Assembly (NCBI RefSeq): GCF_008642335.1
Contig: NZ_CP029191.1
Span: 3,038,001 to 3,102,000 of the forward strand
Reading direction: 5' to 3'
DNA length: 64,000 nt
Origin: Streptomyces venezuelae
GTDB lineage: Bacteria; Actinomycetota; Actinomycetes; Streptomycetales; Streptomycetaceae
Under the pieces are notes generated by a model. That model saw only the letters and a list, made by a program, of their open reading frames with translations. It ran no database searches and had not been told where the DNA came from. This document shows positions 28,600 through 35,875 of the stretch, piece after piece. A program made the position numbers and the translations under genes. Within the stretch, counting starts at the first letter, position 1, and the number at the start of each line of letters is the position of its first letter.

Positions 28600-30191
28600 G
28601 CGGGGCGCTGCTCACGCGCCGCGCCTTCCACGGCGCGACGGCGCTCGGCGACGGCGGCAGGCGCCGCCGGCCCACCCCGTACCTCGTGATCGGCGGGCTG
28701 TTCTGGCTGGTGATGTCGCTCGCGTACTGGCGGGTCCCGATGTGCTGCGACTTCGGCCAGCACGCGGCGGTCGTCGAGCGTCTGAAGGAGAACCTCCTCC
28801 ACCCCGCGCACCCGATGGCGGACCTGCCGGGCGAGGGCAGCGCGTACTACTCGCCGTACGCCGTCGCGCAGGGCCTGTTCGCGAAGCTCACGGGCCTCGC
28901 GGGCTGGCAGGTCGTGAAGCTCGCGGGCCCGCTGAACCTCCTCGTCCTGCTCACCGGCATCGGCCGCTTCGTCCGTGTCCTGACGCCCCGCCCGTGGGCG
29001 CCCGTCCTCGCGCTGATCGCGATGGTGCTGCTGTGGGGCACCCGGATGGCGTGGTGGAGCGGCTATCTCGGGCTGATGTCGATGACGGGGAACCTCGGGT
29101 ACCCGTCGACGTTCGCCATCGGCCTGACGTTCTGGGCGTGGGCGTGGGCGGGCACGCTGGTCCGCGACGCGCCGGCGCGGGCGCGGGCGCGGGCCGGCTG
29201 GTGGCCGTACGTGGGGCTCGGCGCCCTGTGCGGACTGATCCTCCTCGTCCACCCCATCTCGTCCGTGGGGGCGGTGATCGGGGTCGTCGCGTTCGCGGCT
29301 TCGGGGCCTGCGGCGGGGCGTCGCGTGTGGTGCTGGGCGGCGACCGCCGTGACCGCTGCCCTGCTCGGCGCGGTCTGGCCGTACTACAGCGTCTTCTCCC
29401 TCGTCGGTGACGCGTCCGTCGACTGGATCCACCGCCAGCTGTACACCGAGATGCCCCAGCGCTTCTGGCTGGCGCTGCTGGGCCTGCCCGCCCTGTGGCT
29501 GCGCTTCCGCAGGGACCGCAGGGACCCCCTGGTCCTGATGTTCGCCCTGGACTGCGCGGTCGTCGCGTACGGCTGGGTCAGCGGCCACTACACGTACGGC
29601 CGCATCCTCGGCCTGACCCTGGTCCCGCTGCAGTTCGCGCTGGCCGTCGAGCTCGCGGCGCCGCGCTCCTGGGGGTGGCGGCGCGGCGCGCTCGCCGGGG
29701 CGGCGGCGCTCGGGGCGTGCGTCGGGTTCTTCCAGATCCAGGCGGGCGCCGTCGTGCCGCGTGCCCTGGACCCCATCGGCTTCGACCAGCCGCCGCGCTG
29801 GCCGGGGTACGGGTGGGCGATCGGGCACATGCACCGGGGCGACGTCGTCCTGACCAACGGCTACTACCCCACCCGTTCCGTGCCCGGCTACGGCGCCAAC
29901 CTCGTCGCCCCCGCCTGGCCGGACGCCTCACTCGACGAGGACGTGCGCAACAGGCGCCTCGCGGCCGTACGGGACTACCTCGACCCGTCGTCGACGCGCG
30001 CCGAACGCGCGGCGATCGTCCGCCGCTACGACGTGCGGTGGCTGCTGCTCTCGCGTGACCAGCGGGTCCCGTCCGAGGCCGTGGTGGTGGGCTGGAGTCC
30101 GCGTACGGGCGAGGTGCTCGCACGGGTGGGCGGTCCGAAAGGGGTGGGCCGGGACGGATCCACGCCCACGAATGCCCCTCTAATCGGATAA
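28596..30191 (+). CDS. Multi-pass membrane protein, GT-C-like, paralogue of 50195-51682
   Basis: 531 residues; GTG overlaps the upstream stop by 4 bp. About ten to twelve hydrophobic helices. Near the start CCDFGQHAAVVERLKENLLHPAHP is followed by YYSPYAVAQGLFAKLTG, then NLGYPSTFAIGLTFWAW, WPYYSVFSLVGD and SGHYTYGRILG; the soluble tail has VLTNGYYPT and RAAIVRRYDVRWLLLS. This order of motifs also occurs in the protein at 50195-51682, so the two are paralogues. The topology (Asp/His in the first outer loop, soluble C-terminal region) suits a polyprenyl-phosphate-sugar-dependent GT-C transferase (inference). Ends TAA. Confidence 0.72.
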   Translation: MSGALLTRRAFHGATALGDGGRRRRPTPYLVIGGLFWLVMSLAYWRVPMCCDFGQHAAVVERLKENLLHPAHPMADLPGEGSAYYSPYAVAQGLFAKLTGLAGWQVVKLAGPLNLLVLLTGIGRFVRVLTPRPWAPVLALIAMVLLWGTRMAWWSGYLGLMSMTGNLGYPSTFAIGLTFWAWAWAGTLVRDAPARARARAGWWPYVGLGALCGLILLVHPISSVGAVIGVVAFAASGPAAGRRVWCWAATAVTAALLGAVWPYYSVFSLVGDASVDWIHRQLYTEMPQRFWLALLGLPALWLRFRRDRRDPLVLMFALDCAVVAYGWVSGHYTYGRILGLTLVPLQFALAVELAAPRSWGWRRGALAGAAALGACVGFFQIQAGAVVPRALDPIGFDQPPRWPGYGWAIGHMHRGDVVLTNGYYPTRSVPGYGANLVAPAWPDASLDEDVRNRRLAAVRDYLDPSSTRAERAAIVRRYDVRWLLLSRDQRVPSEAVVVGWSPRTGEVLARVGGPKGVGRDGSTPTNAPLIG

Positions 30192-30218
30192 TTGCCAGCA
30201 ACCCCTAAAATTTCCCCT

Positions 30219-31898
30219 GTGGACCGCATCCTGCCTCACCCGAGTGCCCAGAACACCCCTGCCACGAACCCGTCCGACTCCCACGTCTCCGTCGTCTCGG
30301 TCGTCGTGATCGGTTACAACGACGCGGCCCACCTCGCGGACGCCGTGCGCTCCGCGCTCGCACAGGGACCCGCCGTCCACGAGGTGATCGCCGTCGACGA
30401 CTGCTCGACGGACGGCAGCGCGGAGATCCTCGCCGGGCTCGCGGCCGACGACCCGCGCCTGCGCGTGATCCGCAGGGAGACCAACAGCGGCGGCTGCGGC
30501 ACCCCCCGCAACGACGGGATCGACGCCGCCGAGGCGCCGTACCTGATGTTCCTCGACAGCGACGACGTGCTGCCGCCCGGCGCGGTCGACGCGCTGCTCG
30601 CCGCCGCGCGCAGGCACGGCGCGGAGGTCGCGTCGGGGCTCTGCGTGCGCCGCGAGCTGCCCTCGGGGCGCGAGGTGCCCTGGCAGCCGGAGATCTACCG
30701 CAAGGCACAGCTCGTCGCCCGCCCCGAGCTGCGCCCGCGCCTCGTCCACGACACGCTCTGCGTCAACAAGCTGTACCGCACGGCGTTCCTGCGCGAGCAC
30801 GGCATCCGTTTCCCCGAAGGCCGCTTCGTCTACGAGGACTTCGTCTTCACCGCGCGCATGCTCGCCGCCGCCCCGCGCATCGCCCTGGTCCCCGACACGG
30901 TCTACGTCTGGCACGTGCGCCGCGCCGCCACCAAGCTGTCGATCTCCCTCGACCGCTCCGACATCGCCAACTGGCAGGCCCGCATAGAGGCGCACCGTCA
31001 GTCCGTCGACATCCTGCGGGACGCGCACGGCACCGGCGGCAAGCGGCTCGCGCGGGCGGCCCGCGCCAAGTTCCTCGACCACAGCCTGCGCATGTACACG
31101 CGCGAGCTCACCGCGCGCGGCACGGAGTACCGGCGCGAGTGGTGGGGTCTCACGCGCGCGTACCTGGCGACGTTCGACGCCGCCGACCTCGACGCGGCGC
31201 CCGCGCCCGGCCGGGTCATCGCCCGCGTCGTCCTCGCCTCCGAGGAGCCGCGTGACCTGCGCCGCCTCAACCAGGTCGCGGCCCGCCCGGCCCGGCTCGC
31301 ACCGCCGTACCCGAGGACGCCGGACGGCACGCCCGTCTGGGCGAAGGACCTCCCCCGGGTCACCCTGGAGCACCTCCTCGTCCGGCCCCTGCGGCTGCTG
31401 CCCCTCGCGGTCGACGGCGAGCTGCGCCCGGCCGCCGGCGGGTCGCGGCTGACGCTGCGGCTGCACGAGCTGTACGGGCGGGTGGCGGACGCGGGACCCG
31501 CCACGGTCGACGTCGAGCTGGTGCACCGGCAGACGGGGGCGCCCGGGATGCGCAGGACGGCGGCGTTCTCGTCCGAGCGGCCGGGGGAGACATGGACCGC
31601 CGAGGTCCTCCTCGACCTCGCCTCCCTGGACAACGCCGTGTGGGACGTCCGCCTCCGGCTCCTCTTCGAGGACGGCACGGCGCGCGACGCGACCGCGCAC
31701 GCCGTCGCGGGGCCCGGTCTGCTGCGCAGGACGGTGGTGCCGAGCAGGCGGCGCGGGGTACTGCTCGTCCAGCCGTACGCGACGCAGGCGGGGAACCTGT
31801 CGGTGCGGCTCGCGCCCGGCGTGCGGGGCGTGACGGAGGTCGCGAAGCGGCGCCTGACCAGGCTTCTGCGCTCCGCGCGGGGCGCCGCGGGCCACTGA
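30219..31898 (+). CDS. GT2 glycosyltransferase with C-terminal beta-rich domain
   Basis: 559 residues from GTG 30219 (MDRILPHPSAQ); a TTG at 30192 also lies in frame. No obvious ribosome site precedes either, so the start is provisional. The GT-A domain (~30-330) has VSVVVIGYNDAAHL, AVDDCSTDGS, SGGCGTPRNDGI and FLDSDD. The C-terminal part (~400-510) is beta-rich (GSRLTLRLHELYGRVAD, WDVRLRLLFEDGTARD), like the modules in the long polymerases; there is no TagF domain. It is a sister of the gene at 41718-43430, sharing the SGGC...PRN element. It probably adds a side-chain sugar to the lipid-linked polymer. Confidence 0.85.
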   Translation: MDRILPHPSAQNTPATNPSDSHVSVVSVVVIGYNDAAHLADAVRSALAQGPAVHEVIAVDDCSTDGSAEILAGLAADDPRLRVIRRETNSGGCGTPRNDGIDAAEAPYLMFLDSDDVLPPGAVDALLAAARRHGAEVASGLCVRRELPSGREVPWQPEIYRKAQLVARPELRPRLVHDTLCVNKLYRTAFLREHGIRFPEGRFVYEDFVFTARMLAAAPRIALVPDTVYVWHVRRAATKLSISLDRSDIANWQARIEAHRQSVDILRDAHGTGGKRLARAARAKFLDHSLRMYTRELTARGTEYRREWWGLTRAYLATFDAADLDAAPAPGRVIARVVLASEEPRDLRRLNQVAARPARLAPPYPRTPDGTPVWAKDLPRVTLEHLLVRPLRLLPLAVDGELRPAAGGSRLTLRLHELYGRVADAGPATVDVELVHRQTGAPGMRRTAAFSSERPGETWTAEVLLDLASLDNAVWDVRLRLLFEDGTARDATAHAVAGPGLLRRTVVPSRRRGVLLVQPYATQAGNLSVRLAPGVRGVTEVAKRRLTRLLRSARGAAGH

Positions 31899-31978
31899 CG
31901 CGCCCCGAATGAGCCCTCTGCGACACTGCACTCCAGACACACACGCACACGTTCGCGACAAGACAGGACAAGCCGACC

Positions 31979-32968
31979 ATGACCTGGCTGATCACCGGCG
32001 GCGCCGGATACATCGGGGCGCACGTCGTCCGCGCCATGACGGAGGCGGGCGAGCGGGCCGTGGTCTACGACGACCTGTCCACCGGCATCGCCGAGCGCGT
32101 CCCCGCCGGGGTGCCGCTGGTGACGGGCTCGGTGCTCGACGGCGCCCTGCTGACCCGCACCTTCGAGGAGCACGGGATCACCGGCATCGTGCACCTCGCC
32201 GGCAAGAAGCAGGTCGGCGAGTCGGTGGAACGCCCGCTGCACTACTACCACGAGAACGTGGAGGGCCTGCGGGTCCTCCTGGAGGCCGTGACCGCGTCGC
32301 CGGAGGTAGCCCACTTCGTCTTCTCGTCCTCCGCCTCCGTCTACGGCATGCCCGACGTAGACCTCGTCACCGAACAGACGCCGTGCCTGCCGATGAGCCC
32401 CTACGGCGAGACGAAGCTGGCCGGCGAGTGGCTGGTCCGCGCGGTGGGCCGCGCGCACGGCCTGACGACGGCGTCCCTGCGCTACTTCAACGTGGCGGGC
32501 GCGGCCTCCGCGGACCTCGCCGACACCGGCGTCTTCAACCTGATCCCCATGGTCTTCGAGAAGCTCACCGCCGGCGAGGCCCCGCGCATCTTCGGCGCGG
32601 ACTACGCGACGCCGGACGGCACGTGCGTACGCGACTACATCCACGTGGTCGACATCGCAGAGGCCCACGTGGCCACAGCCCGCAGGCTGGTGTCCGCCGC
32701 CCCCGGCACGGACCTCACCCTCAACATCGGCCGCGGCGAGGGCGTCTCGGTCCGCGAGATGACCACGCTCATCAACGAGACCACGGGCCGCACCACCCCC
32801 GCCGAGGTCACGGCCCGCCGCCCCGGCGACCCGGCCCGCGTGGTGGCGTCCGCGGACCGCATCGCCACGGAACTCGGCTGGTCGGCGAAGCGCGACGTGC
32901 GCGACATGATCGCGTCGGCGTGGGCAGGCTGGCTCCGCCGGCACCCGGAGGCGGGGGGCGGGGTGTAG
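31979..32968 (+). CDS. galE: UDP-glucose/UDP-galactose 4-epimerase
   Basis: 329 residues; ATG after aggacaag. Extended SDR fold: NAD-binding MTWLITGGAGYIGAHVV, substrate and catalytic residues FSSSASVYG and the YxxxK pair Tyr142/Lys146 in SPYGETKLAGEW, then YFNVAGA and DYIHVVDIAEAHV. The length matches GalE enzymes (about 330). It interconverts UDP-Glc and UDP-Gal (or the N-acetyl forms) in the cytoplasm, and here probably supplies a hexose donor to the neighbouring glycosyltransferases. The stop codon lies inside an 18-bp inverted repeat. Confidence 0.93.
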   Translation: MTWLITGGAGYIGAHVVRAMTEAGERAVVYDDLSTGIAERVPAGVPLVTGSVLDGALLTRTFEEHGITGIVHLAGKKQVGESVERPLHYYHENVEGLRVLLEAVTASPEVAHFVFSSSASVYGMPDVDLVTEQTPCLPMSPYGETKLAGEWLVRAVGRAHGLTTASLRYFNVAGAASADLADTGVFNLIPMVFEKLTAGEAPRIFGADYATPDGTCVRDYIHVVDIAEAHVATARRLVSAAPGTDLTLNIGRGEGVSVREMTTLINETTGRTTPAEVTARRPGDPARVVASADRIATELGWSAKRDVRDMIASAWAGWLRRHPEAGGGV

Positions 32969-33000
32969 CTCGCTACACCATCGGCCGGGGTGGACACCCC
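32962..33000 (+). promoter_or_regulatory. Two tandem hairpins at the end of galE
   Basis: First palindrome ggtgtagc-tc-gctacacc (32962-32979) contains the galE stop codon. The second, ggggtg-ga-cacccc (32987-33000), follows after 7 bp. Loops of 2 nt suit dsDNA operator sites or a compact RNA structure more than a standard terminator. The role is not determined. Confidence 0.5.
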
Positions 33001-33090
33001 ATCGTGCCGACGCCCCGCGGCGGACAGAGTGGAGCGCAGCGCAGGCCGCCGCACGAGGCGCCGGCCGCCCCGCCCGGAAGGCAGCACCCC

Positions 33091-33255
33091 ATGAAGGCCC
33101 TGCTCTGGCTCGTCCTCGCCGCCGCGATCGCCATCAACGTCTCGACCAGCTTCGCTCTGGACGGCGTGCAGCAGGTACTGGTCAGCGCGGCCACGGGCGT
33201 CACGGCACTCGCCGCGGCCACGTCCCTGCTCCTGACGCACCGCCGCCAGTCGTAG
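33091..33255 (+). CDS. Small two-helix membrane protein (54 aa)
   Basis: 54 residues (MKALLWLVLAAAIAINVSTS...), ATG preceded by ggaagg at a good distance. Two hydrophobic segments (~3-22 and ~28-48) joined by a short polar turn, ending THRRQS, suggest a helical-hairpin membrane protein with basic residues inside. No family was recognised. It lies between galE and a strong bidirectional terminator, so it is probably the last gene of the 30219-33255 unit or has its own promoter in the 122-bp gap. Too short for many gene callers. Confidence 0.6.
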   Translation: MKALLWLVLAAAIAINVSTSFALDGVQQVLVSAATGVTALAAATSLLLTHRRQS

Positions 33256-33274
33256 CTCTCCGAGAGGGGGCCGC

Positions 33275-33321
33275 GACTTCGGTGGGCCGGTGCCTTTGAT
33301 GCGCACCGGCCCACCGAAGTC
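33275..33321. terminator. Bidirectional terminator between convergent genes
   Basis: A perfect 19-bp stem: left arm gacttcggtgggccggtgc (33275-33293), 9-nt loop, right arm the exact reverse complement (33303-33321). It sits 20 bp after the 54-aa gene and touches the stop codon of the convergent TetR gene, so it can serve both strands. Confidence 0.85.
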
Positions 33322-33940
33322 ACAGCGCCCGCAACCCCGCCGCCGTAGCCCCCGCAAGCCTCCCCAGGTAGCCCTTGGGCAGGTCGGCCCGCACCACGAC
33401 AGAGCGCCAGTAGAGCGGTCCCGAGACCAGGTCCAGGGCCAGGTCCTCGTCGACGCCGGATCGGATCTCGCCCCGCTCCACCGCCGCCCGCACGATCCCG
33501 CTGGCCACCCCGTGCTGCCCCTCCCGCAGCGCCTTCTGCAGGGCCTCCGCGATCTCCGGGTTGCGGGCCGCCTCCGCCTGGAGGTCGGGGATGATCTGCG
33601 AGGCGACGGGGTGGCGCAGGGCGCGTGACGTGACCTCGTACAGCAGGCGCAGGTCCCCCTCCAGGGAGCCCGTGTCCGGCGCCGGGAGCCCCTGGACCGC
33701 TATCGCCGACACCAGGTCGAGCACGAGGTGCAGCTTCGAGCGCCACCGGCGGTAGACCGCCGTCTTGCCGACGCCCGCGCGGCGCGCGATGCCCTCGATG
33801 GACATGCGGGCGTAGCCGACGGAGGCCAGTTCCCCGAAGACCGCGGCGCGAATCGCCTCGGTCACGTCCTCCCGCAGCACGGCCGCCCCCGCGGGGGCAC
33901 GGCGGCGCGGTTGTTCACCTTGTGGCCTGCTCGTCGTCAT
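33320..33940 (-). CDS. TetR-family transcriptional regulator
   Basis: 206 residues; ATG 33940. The N-terminal helix-turn-helix (~25-75) reads EAIRAAVFGELASVGYARMS-type then IEGIARRAGVGKTAVYRRWRSK, the canonical TetR recognition helix. The C-terminal part (LDLVSGPLYWRSVVVRADLPKGYLGRLAGAT) resembles the TetR_C_11/AcrR-like ligand domain. It is divergent from the TagG/TagH-type exporter genes, with two 27-bp operator-like repeats in the 128-bp gap. It most likely represses itself and the exporter, responding to an unknown, perhaps envelope-derived, ligand (inference). Confidence 0.9.
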   Translation of the reverse strand: MTTSRPQGEQPRRRAPAGAAVLREDVTEAIRAAVFGELASVGYARMSIEGIARRAGVGKTAVYRRWRSKLHLVLDLVSAIAVQGLPAPDTGSLEGDLRLLYEVTSRALRHPVASQIIPDLQAEAARNPEIAEALQKALREGQHGVASGIVRAAVERGEIRSGVDEDLALDLVSGPLYWRSVVVRADLPKGYLGRLAGATAAGLRAL

Positions 33941-33960
33941 ACGGACAGCATAAAGCGTGA

Positions 33961-34036
33961 CGACGATACGGTTGCGTTCCGACGTACCGACGTCCTACTC
34001 TCGGCGTTGCGACGATACGGGACCGTCCCGACGTAC
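33961..34036. promoter_or_regulatory. Paired operator-like 27-bp direct repeats overlapping a promoter
   Basis: Repeats at 33961-33987 and 34010-34036, start-to-start distance 49 bp, 23 of 27 positions identical; both begin cgacgatacgg and end ccgacgtac. A -35 ttgcgt (33972-33977), 18-bp spacer and -10 tactct (33996-34001) fall so that the first repeat covers the -35 and the second begins near the expected transcription start. This is the layout expected for repression by the divergent TetR protein. Confidence 0.65.
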
Positions 34037-34068
34037 ACCTCCAGCCTCCCCGAGCGAAAGCAACGGAC

Positions 34069-34989
34069 GTGAGCCAGGCCCTCGACACACCGTCTCGCGC
34101 GGCGCACCCCGCCGACCCGACGCCCGACCCCGCCGACCTCGCCGCCCTCCACGGCCTGACCGTCAGCGGCGCCCGCCCCTCCCTGCCCGCCTACGTACGG
34201 CAGCTCTGGCAGCGCCGCCACTTCATCACCGCCTTCGCGACGGCCAAGCTGACGGCCCAGTACAGCCAGGCCAAGCTCGGCCAGGTGTGGCAGGTGATGA
34301 CCCCGCTCCTGAACGCGGCGGTCTACTACTTCATCTTCGGCGTGCTGATGAACACCAAGCGGGATGTGGAGGACTACGTCCCGTTCCTGGTCACCGGCGT
34401 CTTCGTCTTCACGTTCACCCAGCAGTCCGTGATGGCGGGCACCCGCGCGATCTCCGGCAGCCTCGGCCTGGTCCGCGCCCTGCACTTCCCGCGCGCCTCG
34501 CTGCCGATCTCGTACTGTCTGCAGCAGCTCCAGCAGCTGCTGTTCTCCATGTGCGCGCTCTTCGTGATCCTGCTCTGCTTCGGCGTCCCGCCCACCGCGT
34601 CGTGGCTCCTGGTGCTTCCCGTCCTCGCGCTGCAGTTCACGTTCAACACCGGTCTCGCGCTCGTCATGGCGCGGCTCGGCAGCAAGACGCCGGACATCGC
34701 GCAGCTGATGCCGTTCGTGCTGCGGACCTGGATGTACGTGTCCGGGGTGATGTGGAGCATCGACGCCGTCCTCAAGGACCAGAACCTCCCGCACGCCGTG
34801 CAGGTCCTCCTGGAATCCAACCCCGCGGCCGTGTACATCGACCTCATGAGGTTCGCGCTGATCGACAGCTTCCGGCACGACCAGCTCCCGCACCACGTGT
34901 GGGCCTGGGCCCTCGGCTGGGCCCTGCTCGCCGGCATCGGCGGGTTCATCTACTTCTGGAAGGCAGAGGAGACGTACGGCCGTGGCTGA
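34069..34989 (+). CDS. ABC-2 exporter permease for teichoic acid/polysaccharide (TagG/Wzm-like)
   Basis: 306 residues; GTG after aacgga. A ~45-residue Ala/Pro/Asp-rich cytoplasmic leader precedes RRHFITAFATAKLTAQYSQAKLGQVWQVMTP, the amphipathic interface and start of the ABC-2 membrane domain. Six membrane segments follow (e.g. NAAVYYFIFGVLMN, LFSMCALFVILLCFG, LLAGIGGFIYFWK), matching TagG/RfbA/Wzm exporters in length and order. These export undecaprenyl-linked polymers with a nucleotide-binding partner. The stop lies 8 bp inside the next gene, which encodes that partner. Confidence 0.9.
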   Translation: MSQALDTPSRAAHPADPTPDPADLAALHGLTVSGARPSLPAYVRQLWQRRHFITAFATAKLTAQYSQAKLGQVWQVMTPLLNAAVYYFIFGVLMNTKRDVEDYVPFLVTGVFVFTFTQQSVMAGTRAISGSLGLVRALHFPRASLPISYCLQQLQQLLFSMCALFVILLCFGVPPTASWLLVLPVLALQFTFNTGLALVMARLGSKTPDIAQLMPFVLRTWMYVSGVMWSIDAVLKDQNLPHAVQVLLESNPAAVYIDLMRFALIDSFRHDQLPHHVWAWALGWALLAGIGGFIYFWKAEETYGRG

Positions 34990-35776
34990 CACCCAAGGGC
35001 TCGCCCCCACCGTCATCGTCGACGACGTCGACATCGTCTACCGCGTGCACGGCACCGGCGCGGGCCGCGGCACCGCCACCGCCGCGCTCAACCGGATCAT
35101 CGGCGGCCGCAGGAAGACCGAGGCACGGGCGGGCGTCCGCAAGGTGCACGCCGTGAAGAAGGTGTCGTTCACCGCGTACAAGGGCGAGGCCATCGGCCTG
35201 ATCGGCACGAACGGCTCCGGGAAGTCGACGCTGCTCAAGGCCGTCGCGGGACTCCTGCCCGTCGAGCACGGCCGCATCTTCACCCACGGCCAGCCGTCCC
35301 TGCTCGGCGTGAACGCGGCGATGATGAACGACCTCACGGGCGAGCGCAACGTACGCCTCGGCGGGCTCGCGATGGGCATGACCCGCGAGCAGGTCCAGGA
35401 GCGGTACGACGACATCGTCGACTTCTCCGGCATCAACGAGAAGGGCGACTTCATCACGCTCCCGATGCGCACGTACTCCTCCGGCATGGCCGCCCGCCTG
35501 CGGTTCTCCATCGCGGCCGCCAAGGACCACGACGTCCTGCTCATCGACGAGGCGCTCGCCACCGGCGACCGCTCCTTCCAGAAGCGCTCGGAGTCCCGCA
35601 TCCGCGAGCTGCGCAAACGTGCCGGCACGGTCTTCCTCGTCAGCCACAACAACAAGTCGATCCGCGACACCTGCGACCGCGTGTTGTGGCTGGAGCGCGG
35701 GGAACTGCGCATGGACGGGCCCACGGCGGAGGTCCTGAAGGAGTACGAGAGCTTCACGGGCGGCGGGAAGGGGTAG
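34982..35776 (+). CDS. ABC exporter ATPase for teichoic acid/polysaccharide (TagH/Wzt-like)
   Basis: 264 residues; GTG overlaps the permease gene by 8 bp. Walker A GLIGTNGSGKST (~75-86), Q-loop region with LLGVNAAMMNDLTGERNVRL typical of the TagH/Wzt class, signature YSSGMAARLRFSIAA, Walker B VLLIDEALATGD and switch His in FLVSHNN. It lacks the C-terminal carbohydrate-binding extension of O-antigen Wzt, ending soon after the ATPase domain, so export is probably not controlled by recognition of a modified chain end. Partner of the upstream permease; powers translocation of the polymer made by this cluster. Confidence 0.92.
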   Translation: MADTQGLAPTVIVDDVDIVYRVHGTGAGRGTATAALNRIIGGRRKTEARAGVRKVHAVKKVSFTAYKGEAIGLIGTNGSGKSTLLKAVAGLLPVEHGRIFTHGQPSLLGVNAAMMNDLTGERNVRLGGLAMGMTREQVQERYDDIVDFSGINEKGDFITLPMRTYSSGMAARLRFSIAAAKDHDVLLIDEALATGDRSFQKRSESRIRELRKRAGTVFLVSHNNKSIRDTCDRVLWLERGELRMDGPTAEVLKEYESFTGGGKG

Positions 35777-35787
35777 GCGGGCAGGCC

Positions 35788-35806
35788 CGGCCCACCCCGT
35801 GGGCCG
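35788..35806 (+). terminator. Hairpin terminator after tagH-like gene
   Basis: cggcccac-ccc-gtgggccg, an 8-bp perfect stem with 3-nt loop, 11 bp after the stop, followed by a short T-rich stretch (tatcccttttg). It separates the exporter pair from the next transcription unit. Confidence 0.6.
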
Positions 35807-35814
35807 TATCCCTT

Positions 35815-35844
35815 TTGTCGCATCAATACGCAGATCCTTACACT
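35815..35844 (+). promoter_or_regulatory. Probable sigma-HrdB-type promoter for the 35876 gene
   Basis: -35 ttgtcg (35815-35820), 18-bp spacer, -10 tacact (35839-35844), in an unusually A/T-rich stretch. It is followed by agaaggag (ribosome site) just before the GTG at 35876. It lies directly after the terminator, which supports a new transcript start here. Confidence 0.55.
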
Positions 35845-35875
35845 ATGGGAGCGTTTAGCAACAGAAGGAGTACGC

